Positions 16,723 to 24,360 of a stretch of DNA of 64,000 nt are shown piece by piece. Source of the DNA: Palsa-504 sp963818225 (GTDB lineage: Bacteria > Actinomycetota > Actinomycetes > Streptosporangiales > Streptosporangiaceae); contig CAWFRO010000005.1 in the NCBI GenBank assembly GCA_963818225.1, forward strand, positions 372,001 through 436,000, read 5' to 3'. The first letter of the stretch is position 1, and each line of letters starts with the position of its first letter. A program made the position numbers and the translations under genes. Below the pieces are notes generated by a model, which searched no databases, was not told the DNA's origin, and saw only the letters and a list, made by a program, of their open reading frames with translations.

Positions 16723-18669
16723 TTACCGGACACGGGGATGACCGGCGGGCTGGCAAGGACACGGGGAGGGGCGGGGCCAGCAGAGACGCGGGGATGCTGT
16801 CCGGCAGGGCGGCGGGGGCGGCTGCCTGGGCGATGGCGCGGACCTGGTCGCCGGTGACGGTTTCCTGCGCCATCAGGGCGGCGGTGAGCCGGTCGAGGGC
16901 GTCGCGGTGGCGGGTGAGCAGGTCCCGGGCGCGGGTTTCGGCTCTGGCCAGGATGGCGGCGACTTCCTGGTCGACCAGCCGCTGGGTGTGTTCGGAGTAG
17001 CCGCGTGAGCCGGTCAGCGCGGGGTGGCCGGCGGGCGGGCTGGGGTAGCTGACCGGGCCGATCGTCTCGCTGAGGCCGAACTCGCGGACCATCTGGGTGG
17101 CCAGCGCGGTGGCGGCGGCCAGGTCGTCGGTGGCGCCGGTGGAGGCCTCGCCGCGGACCAGCCGTTCGGCGGCCCGGCCGCCGAGGCGGACGGCGAGGGT
17201 GTCGGCCAGGTAGTTCTCCCCGTACAGCCGGCGGTCGTCGGCGGGCAGCGTCTCGGTCAGCCCGAGGGCCTGCCCGGCACCCAGCACGGTGACCCGGCTG
17301 ACCGGGTCGGCGTGCGGGCAGAAGGTGGCGACCAGGGCGTGGCCGGCCTCGTGGACGGCGACGGCCGCGAGCTCGCCGGGGGCCAGCGGGCTGGGCTGCC
17401 GGGTGCCGAGCAGCACCCGGTCGCGGGCGGCGGCGAAGTCAGCGGCGCTCAGCACGGTGCGGCCGGACCGGACCGCGGTGACGGCGGCCTCGTTGACCAG
17501 GTTGGCCAGGTCCGCACCGGAGAATCCGGGGGTAGCGGCGCCGACCTGATCCAGGTCGGCGTCCGGGCCGAGGTTCTTGCCGCGGGCGTGGAAGGACAAG
17601 ATGGCGGCCCGCTCGGCACGGCCGGGCAGCGGGACGATGACCTCACGGTCGAACCGGCCCGGACGGCGCAGCGCCGGATCCAGCGCGTCCGGCCGGTTGG
17701 TGGCGGCCAGCACCACCACCCCGCCGGAGTCCTCAAAGCCGTCCATCTCGGCCAGCAGCTGGTTAAGGGTCTGCTCCCGCTCATCGCTGCCGGCATAGCC
17801 GCCGCCGTCGCGGCGGGCACCGAGGGCATCGATCTCATCGATGAACACGATCGCCGGCCCGCGGCTGCGGGCCTGCTCGAACAGATCCCGGACCCGCGCC
17901 GCCCCCAGCCCGACGAACATCTCCACGAAACCCGAACCCGACACCGAGAAGAACGGGACATCGGCCTCCCCAGCCACCGCCCGGGCCAGCAGCGTCTTAC
18001 CGGTCCCCGGCGGCCCCGCCATCAGCACCCCACGCGGACCACGCGCCCCAGCCCGGTGCCAGCGGCCAGGATCACGCAGATAATCGACCACCTCACTGAT
18101 CTCAGTCTTCACCGCCGGATAGCCGGCCACATCCGCGAACCGGGTACCCGGCCGCTCCGCATCGATGACCCGCGCCTTCGCCTTAGTCAGGCCGCCCAGC
18201 CCGCCCAGGCCGCCGCCCAGGCCGCCGCCAGGCCGCGGACCTGGCGGATGCTGCGGATGCCGAGATAGAGGAGGCCACCGATCAGCAGCAGCGGCAGCAG
18301 CCCGGCCAGCACCGACAGCAGCGACGAGGACGTGGCCGAGGCGGCAGTGGCGGTGACCTGGACGTGGTGGGCCGCCAGGTCGGCGGCCAGGCCGTTGCCG
18401 CCGAGCGCGACCGGGATGGTGGTGGTGAACGGATGCCCGCCAGCCAGGCTGCCGGTAACCTGACCCGCCGGGCCGATCGTCACCGCGTTCACCGTCCCGG
18501 CGCCGACATCGGCCACGAACTGGGTATAGGTCAGCGGCATACCGGCGGCTGCGCCGCGCGGCACGGCCAGCAGCGTCACGAAGAACGCTGCGATAATCCC
18601 CGGGAGCAGCCACCGCCGCCACGGGGCCGCGTTGGCTTGGCCGGGCGGGCCGGGCTGGGACATGCGCAT
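16723..18669 (-). CDS. ftsH: FtsH-type membrane AAA metalloprotease, frameshifted
   Basis: Membrane-bound ATP-dependent zinc protease. ATG 18669 has AAGGAG upstream. The first 160 residues are in one frame: TM1, extracytoplasmic domain, TM2 ending near RQVRGL. The rest continues in the -1 frame, with the switch in the GGC/CTG-rich linker at about 18190-18235. Seen there: Walker A GPPGTGKT, Walker B FIDEIDALG, arginine finger RRPGRFDR, zinc HEAGH and the later TGATDDLAAAT. That frame has no stop before 15620 and would run through the MFS gene; the natural stop is probably TAA 16725-16723 in the original frame. Likely an assembly indel pair, or a real disruption. Confidence 0.75.
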
Positions 18670-18749
18670 CGTAATGCTCCTTCTGCTGCCCGGCGGCACG
18701 CCGGGCGGGGGTCTAGCGGGGTCTGGCGGGGTCTGGCGGCCAGGCGGGA

Positions 18750-19247
18750 TCACCGGGACTGGCTGTACTCCGGCACGCGCCGCGCGGCAGGCCGGCGCGC
18801 CGCGGCCACACTCGCGGCGTGGATCCGCGCCTGCCAGGCCCCGGCCGCGACGAGCAGGACGAGCAGGATGATCACCGATTCCACGCTGAGCGCGGCGATG
18901 CCGAGCGGGCAGTGCCAGTTACCGACATCGCCGTGATCGCCCAGGAATCCCCCCGGCAGGGCGCGGGTCAGCACGTACCCGCCCATCGCCGAGACGGCCA
19001 CCGCGGCGGCGGCCGCCCAGGCCAGCCAGTGCGGCCGGGCGATCAGCACCCCGCCGGTCAAGATCGCCGCGGCGATGATCCCGAGATAACCGATGCCGAC
19101 CAGCCGGTCCGGGCCCAGCGTGCCCGGCAGATCGACCACGTGGATCACCGCCAGCGCGGCCAGCGCCAGCGCGCCTACCGTCCGCGCGGCCACAGCCGCG
19201 CCCTGATCCGGCTGCCATTGGTCCATACGATCAAACATCGATGTCAT
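18750..19247 (-). CDS. four-helix membrane protein, unknown function
   Basis: 165 residues. A short polar N-terminus (MTSMFDRMDQWQPDQG) is followed by four hydrophobic segments, the last ending in a basic tail. ATG 19247 is used; ATG 19238 is an alternative. It resembles the small membrane protein at 4538-5035 in layout. It heads the operon with ftsH and the MFS exporter, 80 bp upstream of ftsH, and lies just downstream of promoter 6, so it may modulate FtsH. That last point is inference from context. Confidence 0.65.
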   Translation of the reverse strand: MTSMFDRMDQWQPDQGAAVAARTVGALALAALAVIHVVDLPGTLGPDRLVGIGYLGIIAAAILTGGVLIARPHWLAWAAAAAVAVSAMGGYVLTRALPGGFLGDHGDVGNWHCPLGIAALSVESVIILLVLLVAAGAWQARIHAASVAAARRPAARRVPEYSQSR

Positions 19248-19303
19248 CCTGTCGCCGGCCGTCCCCGCGGGCCTGGGCCTCAACGGGGCGGCAGAAGTAG
19301 TTA

Positions 19304-19344
19304 CGCTTTCAACTACTAACACGCATAGGAGATGTGGCCCGTTC
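19304..19344 (-). promoter_or_regulatory. regulon promoter 6 (GAAC-N17-CGTGTT with dyad)
   Basis: Minus strand: GAAC 19344-19341, 17 nt, CGTGTT 19323-19318; dyad CTCCTATGCGTGTTAGTAG 19331-19313. Same extended sequence as promoter 2. Drives 19247-14962 (membrane protein, FtsH, MFS). Confidence 0.82.
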
Positions 19345-19383
19345 AGCGGGACAGCGCGGGACGGATGCGACGTGTATCACACT

Positions 19384-19713
19384 TCACACATCCGGTTCGA
19401 GAGACAATGAGCACGTCATCACGATGCGGCGGCCGAGTGCGGGGACCCGCTCGCGGGTTACCCACTGCGAGTCGATGACAAGCTGCTGGCGATAACGATG
19501 CGCGGGAGCCGTCCGGCCGCGTGCCGCCAAGGTGCAGATCGAGGTGGCCGGCCAGCTCGTGCACAGCGTTCTTGACCGGATGGCGGCCGGCCGCCCGCCA
19601 TCCGGCCGGGACCCAGGCCAGCGGCCCGGACCGGATCCACGCGCCAGCGGCCAGCCGCGGTTGCCCTCCAGGCGCGAGCTGCATGCCCGGGCACCGTCGT
19701 GGTCACGGGACAT
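19384..19713 (-). CDS. hypothetical protein behind promoter 7
   Basis: 109 codons from ATG 19713, which has a very strong SD (GGAGGAG directly upstream), ending at TGA 19384. The product is Arg/Pro-rich with no recognisable family, and the other two frames are also open over much of it, so it may be a frameshifted gene. Support rests on the SD and on promoter 7 about 100 bp upstream. Confidence 0.35.
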   Translation of the reverse strand: MSRDHDGARACSSRLEGNRGWPLARGSGPGRWPGSRPDGGRPAAIRSRTLCTSWPATSICTLAARGRTAPAHRYRQQLVIDSQWVTRERVPALGRRIVMTCSLSLEPDV

Positions 19714-19802
19714 CTCCTCCGCTTACCGGGTCAGCCTGCCGCCGGCTCCCCAAAGCCAGGTGTCCTGCCCGCGTGCCCGGCAGTCTCCCGGAGAGCGGAT
19801 CT

Positions 19803-19836
19803 TCTACGAACACGGATAGTAGGTTTCTTGGGTTTC
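19803..19836 (-). promoter_or_regulatory. regulon promoter 7 (degenerate: GAAA-N18-CGTGTT)
   Basis: Minus strand: GAAA 19836-19833, 18 nt, CGTGTT 19814-19809; dyad CTACTATCCGTGTTCGTAG 19822-19804 with one right-arm mismatch. The weakest of the nine sites. Confidence 0.55.
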
Positions 19837-19979
19837 AGTCGCCCAGCCCGGCGGGAATCCGGTTACGTCGGCCGGGAACGCGGGCCCCAGGTCCGGCCTG
19901 CGACGGGAGGCCAGTTCCGCGTGACATCGGGGGTGCGGCTTCAGGCCAGTCACGGCGCCATGGCCTGGCGCCGGGCCCG

Positions 19980-20116
19980 TCAGGCGGCCTCGGCCTCTCC
20001 CATCTCGGTGGAGGCGGGGCCCTGGGCGAAGGGCCAGATTTCCTCGGCGACGGCGCGCCAGTCGGCGGTGGCGGACAGCTCGCCGAGTACCGCGAACAGG
20101 CCGAGGTTGATGCGCT
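19980..20116 (-). pseudogene. C-terminal fragment resembling an ABC1-type kinase
   Basis: Minus-strand codons immediately after a TAG read RINLGLFAVLGELSATADWR and continue to TEMGEAEAA before TGA. The pattern recalls, from memory, the C-terminal tail of some actinobacterial AarF/ABC1 proteins. No start or upstream domain is present. It is treated as a leftover of a deleted gene; identity is tentative. The flanks 19837-19979 and 20117-20289 contain nothing else I can support. Confidence 0.35.
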
Positions 20117-20289
20117 AGCCGGCGGAGGGCGTCCCCCGCCGGTGCTCCGCCAGAATCGCCCGCCTCTGCAAGATGGCGAGGCGTCGGGATCGACCCGACG
20201 CCGAGCTGCGATCACGACGGCGCCCGAGCATGGTACGGCGCCGCAGTGACACTGTCCCGGTCGCCGGCGAGCCGCAGATCCCGCGCATG

Positions 20290-20345
20290 ATGCACGCCGT
20301 GCTGGCCAGTGGCCGAGTGCCACAGCGACAGGCCTGGGCACCCAA
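20290..20345 (-). pseudogene. inverted decayed copy of a WhiB-like 3' end
   Basis: Minus-strand codons read CPGLSLWHSATGQHGV, closely matching CLELSLRHWTMGQHGV of the WhiB-like gene at 20450-20755 at both protein and DNA level. The WGG turn motif and the reading frame are lost after it. It is a degenerate inverted duplicate about 350 bp from its intact relative. Confidence 0.5.
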
Positions 20346-20449
20346 CGCGGGCTGCAGGATCCGATGTCGGCGTGCTGCCGACATGGTTCCGCCCTCCCGG
20401 ACGACCAAAACCGGAGGTGTCACGTGGCACAGACTGAGGAGGCAGGGCC

Positions 20450-20755
20450 GTGAGACACGTTATGGGCACGTCGTGTGAGCGGGAGCCATCCCCGCGGCTG
20501 ACCGATCAGGCGCTAGCCGCCGAGGTCACTAGCAAGGCGCAATGCGCTGATGGCACGCTTGATCCCGACGAGTGGTTCCCTGTCAGCGCCGACGCGAAGG
20601 CAGCCCGCCGCGAGGCGGCCGGTGCCATCGCTGTATGCACGGCCCGCCCCGTGCGCGGCGCGTGCCTGGAGCTGTCGCTGCGGCACTGGACCATGGGCCA
20701 GCACGGCGTCTGGGGCGGCCTCGTCGCGGCCGACCGGGCCGCGTTGCGCCGATAA
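20450..20755 (+). CDS. WhiB-like protein lacking one cluster cysteine
   Basis: 101 residues. GTG 20450 is preceded by GAGGAGG. The WhiB pattern is clear: AQCADGTLDPDEWFPVS, then AVCTARPVRGACLE and the GVWGGL turn. WhiB proteins bind a 4Fe-4S cluster with four Cys; the usual CxxCxxxxxC reads C-TA-R-PVRGA-C here, so the third Cys is Arg. An extra N-terminal Cys (GTSCERE) could substitute. It may be a redox-insensitive or three-Cys variant regulator. Confidence 0.75.
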   Translation: MRHVMGTSCEREPSPRLTDQALAAEVTSKAQCADGTLDPDEWFPVSADAKAARREAAGAIAVCTARPVRGACLELSLRHWTMGQHGVWGGLVAADRAALRR

Positions 20756-21321
20756 CTCGCCTCCCCGCACGAATATGGCCATGCCCCGTCCATCCTCGAT
20801 CGCATCTGGGACGGACCTCCGGCAATCAGTCGCGCCGGGCGACCCGTCCGGGCCAGGCGCATACGTGTCCCGCGCCGGCCCGGGCCAGGCCTGGCCGCAG
20901 TGATCGCCTAGCCGGCCGCTTCACCGGCAGATTCGCGCAGCGGCGGGCACGGAGCCTCAAGGTTCATCCATCCGCGGGCGTCACGTCAGTGACATGAGGT
21001 CTTCAGCTCGAGGTGCCGGCCGGCCGGTTTCGCCCTGGCGTGGCTCATCAGCGGCGCGAGCGCCAGCAGACAACGGCAGGTACCGTGGAGAGCCCGATAT
21101 CCTCCCGCCGGGCGGGCGTGCCGGGCAGGTCGTTCTGGCGATGGGTGCTCGTATCTGGGCAACGCCGGGGCTGCCGGAAGGGTGTTCATGGCCGGCTGCC
21201 GGGCTGGCGCTGCTGGCGGCGTCCCGCAGCGGAACCGGACGGGCTGTGCCGCGGGCTGCGACCGGCCAGCGGCCATGCGACCGCTGGCCGGCATGGCGAG
21301 CCGCCCGGTCGCGCCAGCCTG
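20756..21321. other. 565 bp without a supported gene
   Basis: Open frames here are Arg/Pro/Ala-rich, overlap on both strands, and lack SD and family motifs. There is no regulon promoter or repeat. I see nothing functional in it. Confidence 0.4.
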
Positions 21322-22284
21322 TTAGGCGGCCGGGATCCGGCCCAGCGCGAGCGCCGCCAGTGCCGGGGTCAGGGCCAGCAGGACCGGGGTCAGGGCGAGC
21401 GCCGCGGCGGTGGCGCGAAGCAGTTGCCGGCGGGCGCGGCTCAGCGGCTCGGCGGGGCCCAGGAGCCGGTGTATCCGCTGCACCGAGTCGGTGGCACCCG
21501 CGGCCAGGGCCGGCGCGGGACTTCCGGCCGTGGCGAGCAGGACCAGGGCGGTGGCGAGCAGCCGCGGATCGCGGCCGCGGGTGGCCGCGTCGTCGGCGTG
21601 CAGCTCAACCAGCCGGGCTACCTGCTGTTCGGCGTCCCGCATCAGCGGCAGGAACGGGAGCACCGCGCGGCCGATCCGCGCCACGGCCAGCAGCCGGTGG
21701 TGACGGCCAGCCAGGTGGGCCCGCTCGTGCGCCAGGACCGCATCCAGCTGGCCGGGACCCAGCGCCTGCACCGCGCCGGTGGTCAAGATCACCGTGGGCT
21801 GCCGGCAGGCGACGCAGTAAGCGGCCGGCTGGTCATGCTCCACCAGCACCGCCCCCAGGGCCGGGGCGGGACGGCCGATTAGCCGCGCGGTCTGCGCGTG
21901 CAGCAGGGCCTGCCGCCCGGTGACACGGAGATACGTCGTCGCGGTGAGTGCGGTGCGGGCCACAACGGCGCCCGCCAGGATCAGGCCCAGCCCGGCCACG
22001 GTGGCGCCGCCCGGGGTGCCGTAGGTGGCGCGCAGCCGCACCACGCACGCCCCGACCAGGTGACTCAGCCCCCCGCCCAGGGCCGTGGCATGCACCGCCA
22101 GGGTCAGGCCGGCCAGCCCGACCGCGGCAATGACCGACCATCCGGCGGCCAGGTAAACCACGATGGCCAGCAACGGCGCCCGGGCCGTCCACCTGGCCCG
22201 GCCGAGCATCCTGGACCCCGCCATGCCCAGGCAGGCCGCATAGGCCACCAGCACGGCGGCGACCAGCACCGCAGCTACGGTCAC
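21322..22284 (-). CDS. M56 (BlaR1-type) metallopeptidase paired with BlaI
   Basis: 320-residue polytopic zinc protease. Helices at about 5-28, 33-60 and 90-115 precede the zinc motif HERAH at 186-190; Glu227 in VELHADDA is the likely third ligand, and a C-terminal helix is at about 288-316. By analogy with BlaR1/MecR1, and with the mycobacterial BlaI-M56 pair, it would cleave the BlaI encoded directly upstream and thereby derepress the regulon. Its start GTG 22284 overlaps the BlaI stop by 4 nt. No sensor domain is fused, so the signal is unknown. Confidence 0.88.
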   Translation of the reverse strand: MTVAAVLVAAVLVAYAACLGMAGSRMLGRARWTARAPLLAIVVYLAAGWSVIAAVGLAGLTLAVHATALGGGLSHLVGACVVRLRATYGTPGGATVAGLGLILAGAVVARTALTATTYLRVTGRQALLHAQTARLIGRPAPALGAVLVEHDQPAAYCVACRQPTVILTTGAVQALGPGQLDAVLAHERAHLAGRHHRLLAVARIGRAVLPFLPLMRDAEQQVARLVELHADDAATRGRDPRLLATALVLLATAGSPAPALAAGATDSVQRIHRLLGPAEPLSRARRQLLRATAAALALTPVLLALTPALAALALGRIPAA

Positions 22285-22661
22285 CGGGACTCACCGGCCG
22301 CAGCCTCGCCGGGCGCCTGGCCGAGCGCCTCGCGCAGCAGCGCCGCGTCGTGCGGGCTCATCTGGAGGGCGAAATGCGCCAGCGCCGTGCGGTGGTCCGC
22401 GCTGGTGGCCAGCGCGTCGTTCATCAGCCCGGCGGTGTAACCGGACCGGGATCCGGTGGGCTCATAACGCCAGGCCCGGCCGTCCCGCTCCCGCCGCAGC
22501 CACCCCTTGCGGTACAGGTTCTCCATCACCGTCATCACGGTGGTGTAGGCCAGCCCCCGCTCGTCTTGCAGAGCGTCGACCACCTCGCGGACCAGCACCG
22601 GGCGGCCCCAGTCCCACAGCCGGTCCATGATCGCCGCTTCCAGCTCTCCGAAACGTCGCAT
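22281..22661 (-). CDS. blaI: BlaI/MecI/CopY-family winged-helix repressor
   Basis: 126 residues. ATG 22661 is preferred because GGGAG is 5 nt upstream; GTG 22667 is in frame. The N-terminal winged helix (about 1-75) has the family pattern LEAAIMDRLWDWGRPVLVRE, then LAYTTVMTVMENLYRKGWL as recognition helix, and RRERDGRAWRYEP wing. The C-terminal helices mediate dimerisation in the family and contain the usual proteolysis region. It sits right behind promoter 8, which carries the dyad, so autorepression is expected. It is the best candidate to bind the CTACTA-N7-TAGTAG sites. Confidence 0.88.
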   Translation of the reverse strand: MRRFGELEAAIMDRLWDWGRPVLVREVVDALQDERGLAYTTVMTVMENLYRKGWLRRERDGRAWRYEPTGSRSGYTAGLMNDALATSADHRTALAHFALQMSPHDAALLREALGQAPGEAAAGESR

Positions 22662-22703
22662 TCTCACTCCCGAGCATGGCCATGCCTACGGCGTCCGCCG
22701 CTA

Positions 22704-22736
22704 CCTACTAACACGTATAGGATAAGCCCGCGGTTC
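22704..22736 (-). promoter_or_regulatory. regulon promoter 8 (GAAC-N17-CGTGTT with dyad)
   Basis: Minus strand: GAAC 22736-22733, 17 nt, CGTGTT 22715-22710; dyad ATCCTATACGTGTTAGTAG 22723-22705 with two left-arm mismatches. Drives blaI-M56. Confidence 0.8.
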
Positions 22737-22909
22737 GGGCATCGTCTCATTTTCTCCGGCCAGCTGCCCCGGCGCGGCCAGCGGGCCGGGGAACTCACCG
22801 GAGGTGTCCGGGGGCTTGCCTGCTCGACCGGGCCTCGCCGGCCCGGGGAAGTCTCCGGGGAGTGCCCGCGCGCCGCAGGCCCCGCCACCGAAACCGCGAC
22901 CGCCACGGT

Positions 22910-22942
22910 GAACGTAACCTTTCTACTATCCGTATTAGTAGA
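22910..22942 (+). promoter_or_regulatory. regulon promoter 9 (GAAC-N17-CGTATT, perfect dyad)
   Basis: GAAC 22910-22913, 17 nt, CGTATT 22931-22936; dyad CTACTATCCGTATTAGTAG 22923-22941 with perfect arms. The sigma-factor ATG begins at 22944, two bases after the dyad, so the transcript is probably leaderless. Confidence 0.85.
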
Positions 22943-22943
22943 T

Positions 22944-23492
22944 ATGGCTGCTATCACACAAGCTTCCCGCGGCGAGCTGCCCGGCGACCTCGATGCCGCG
23001 ATCCGCCAGCTGTACTCGCACTACGCCAGCGCCCTGCACGCCTACGTTGAGCAGTTCTGCCCGGACCGAGCGAGCGCGGATGACATCGTCCAGGAAACCT
23101 TCATCCGGGCCTGGCGTCACCTCCCCCAGCTCAGCGCCGATGACCGGCCCATACGGCCCTGGCTGTTCCGGGTGGCGCGCAACTTGCTCATCGACGCGAA
23201 CCGGGCCGCGCAGGCCCGGCCGATGACGGTGCCGGGGGAAGCGGCCGGGGAGATCGGGACCGATTCCGGAATGGAGGAGGTCCTGGACCGGCAGCTCGTT
23301 TCCGCCGCCCTGGCGCACCTATCGCCCGCGCACCGGAGCGTGCTAGTGGAAACCTTCTACCGGGGCGGGACCACAGCAGCGGTCGCCCGCGAGCTCGGCA
23401 TACCTCACGGCACAGCCAGATCACGGCTGCACTACGCGCTTGATGCACTGCGCCAGCACCTGCAAGAGCACGACGCGATCGCGTCCTGGTGA
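22944..23492 (+). CDS. ECF-type RNA polymerase sigma factor
   Basis: 182 residues. Region 2 (about 15-90) includes ASADDIVQETFIRAWRHL and IRPWLFRVARNLLID; region 4 (about 125-178) includes LSPAHRSVLVETFYRGGTTA and the helix-turn-helix ending GTARSRLHYALDALR. It starts at ATG 22944, 8 nt after the promoter 9 -10 element, with no SD, consistent with a leaderless mRNA. GAAC/CGTnTT is a typical ECF promoter grammar, so this sigma is the likely activator of all nine promoters and of itself. No anti-sigma gene is recognised nearby. Confidence 0.88.
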   Translation: MAAITQASRGELPGDLDAAIRQLYSHYASALHAYVEQFCPDRASADDIVQETFIRAWRHLPQLSADDRPIRPWLFRVARNLLIDANRAAQARPMTVPGEAAGEIGTDSGMEEVLDRQLVSAALAHLSPAHRSVLVETFYRGGTTAAVARELGIPHGTARSRLHYALDALRQHLQEHDAIASW

Positions 23493-23519
23493 ACGACGCG
23501 TGCCCTGGGCCATCACCGC

Positions 23520-23680
23520 CGTCGGCGCCGATGGGCAGAAGACAGCACCTGCCGCCAGGCCCAGGCCCGGCCGGCCGCATTGCTGATCGGCGCCGCGTCG
23601 GCCCGGCAGGCGGCCATATCCGGCTTCCACAGCCCGTACACCATCCCCGACACGGCCACCGCCGCCCAGGGGGTCCGGAA
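23520..23680 (+). pseudogene. truncated duplicate of the 10834 membrane-protein gene
   Basis: The frame reads LIGAASARQAAISGFHSPYT and then IPDTATAAQG, matching LIGAASGPQAAASGFHAAYA and IPDTATAALG of the 10834-11274 gene. Upstream homology is scrambled and downstream it stops at the start of the 23691 gene. It is a short leftover showing that this operon was once duplicated here. Confidence 0.55.
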
Positions 23681-23690
23681 GGAGAAAACG

Positions 23691-24299
23691 ATGCGCCATC
23701 ATCAGGGAACCCGCCTGGCGCGCTGCGCCCGTCGGCTCGGCGTCGACCGCAACCCGCTGCGCCGCCGGACCGACCGGATCGAGGCCGTGATACGGATAGC
23801 GGCCATGATCCTGCTGCTGGCGGCGGTGCCGCTGGCCATGATCACTGCCGGCCGGCAGGCCGATCACCTGGCACTGAGTCACGTACATGCCCAGCAGGCG
23901 GCAGATCATCAGGTCACCGCCGTCCTGCTCCAGCAGGCGCCGCCGACCAGGATGCCCGATCCCTACAGCCCGATCCAGATGGCCACCGTGCTGGCCCGCT
24001 GGCAGCCGCCCGGCCAGGTGCCCCGGACCGGGCAGGTCCCGGCCCCAGCCTGCGCGGGCCCCGGGAGCACCGTGTCAGTCTGGCTCAACGCCTCCGGCGC
24101 GGTCACCAGCCCGCCGGCCGATCACCAGATGATCGCCGGCACCGTGGTCATCGCCGCTATCTGGACCGGCCTTATCACGATCCTGCTCGTGCTGGGAGCC
24201 AGTGCGCTGACCCGGCGGGTCCTTGACCGCCAGCGGATACGCGCCTGGGACGCCGAGTGGCGGGCGACCGGGCCGCGGTGGAGCGGCCACCGCAGCTGA
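23691..24299 (+). CDS. Rv1733c-like two-helix membrane protein
   Basis: 202 residues. ATG 23691 follows GGAAGGAG. The Rv1733c-type N-terminus is visible: RNPLRRRTDRIEAVIRIAAM leading into the first helix (about 37-58), an exported middle domain (about 60-145) and a second helix (about 148-175), then a basic tail. In mycobacteria relatives belong to dormancy/stress regulons; function is unknown. It lies downstream of the sigma factor on the same strand and may share promoter 9. Confidence 0.7.
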   Translation: MRHHQGTRLARCARRLGVDRNPLRRRTDRIEAVIRIAAMILLLAAVPLAMITAGRQADHLALSHVHAQQAADHQVTAVLLQQAPPTRMPDPYSPIQMATVLARWQPPGQVPRTGQVPAPACAGPGSTVSVWLNASGAVTSPPADHQMIAGTVVIAAIWTGLITILLVLGASALTRRVLDRQRIRAWDAEWRATGPRWSGHRS

Positions 24300-24360
24300 G
24301 GCCCGCAGCTCATCCAATTCCCGAACGGGCCGCCGTGCCAGCTCCGCACCAGCTGTCATG

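Noticed and set aside
17024..18268. Plus-strand 414-codon frame opposite ftsH
   Set aside because: Antisense shadow of a GC-rich gene, Gly/Arg/Val/Gln-rich with no motif.
20115..20423. Minus-strand 102-codon frame as a gene
   Set aside because: It overlaps the inverted WhiB remnant in another frame and shows no SD or domain.
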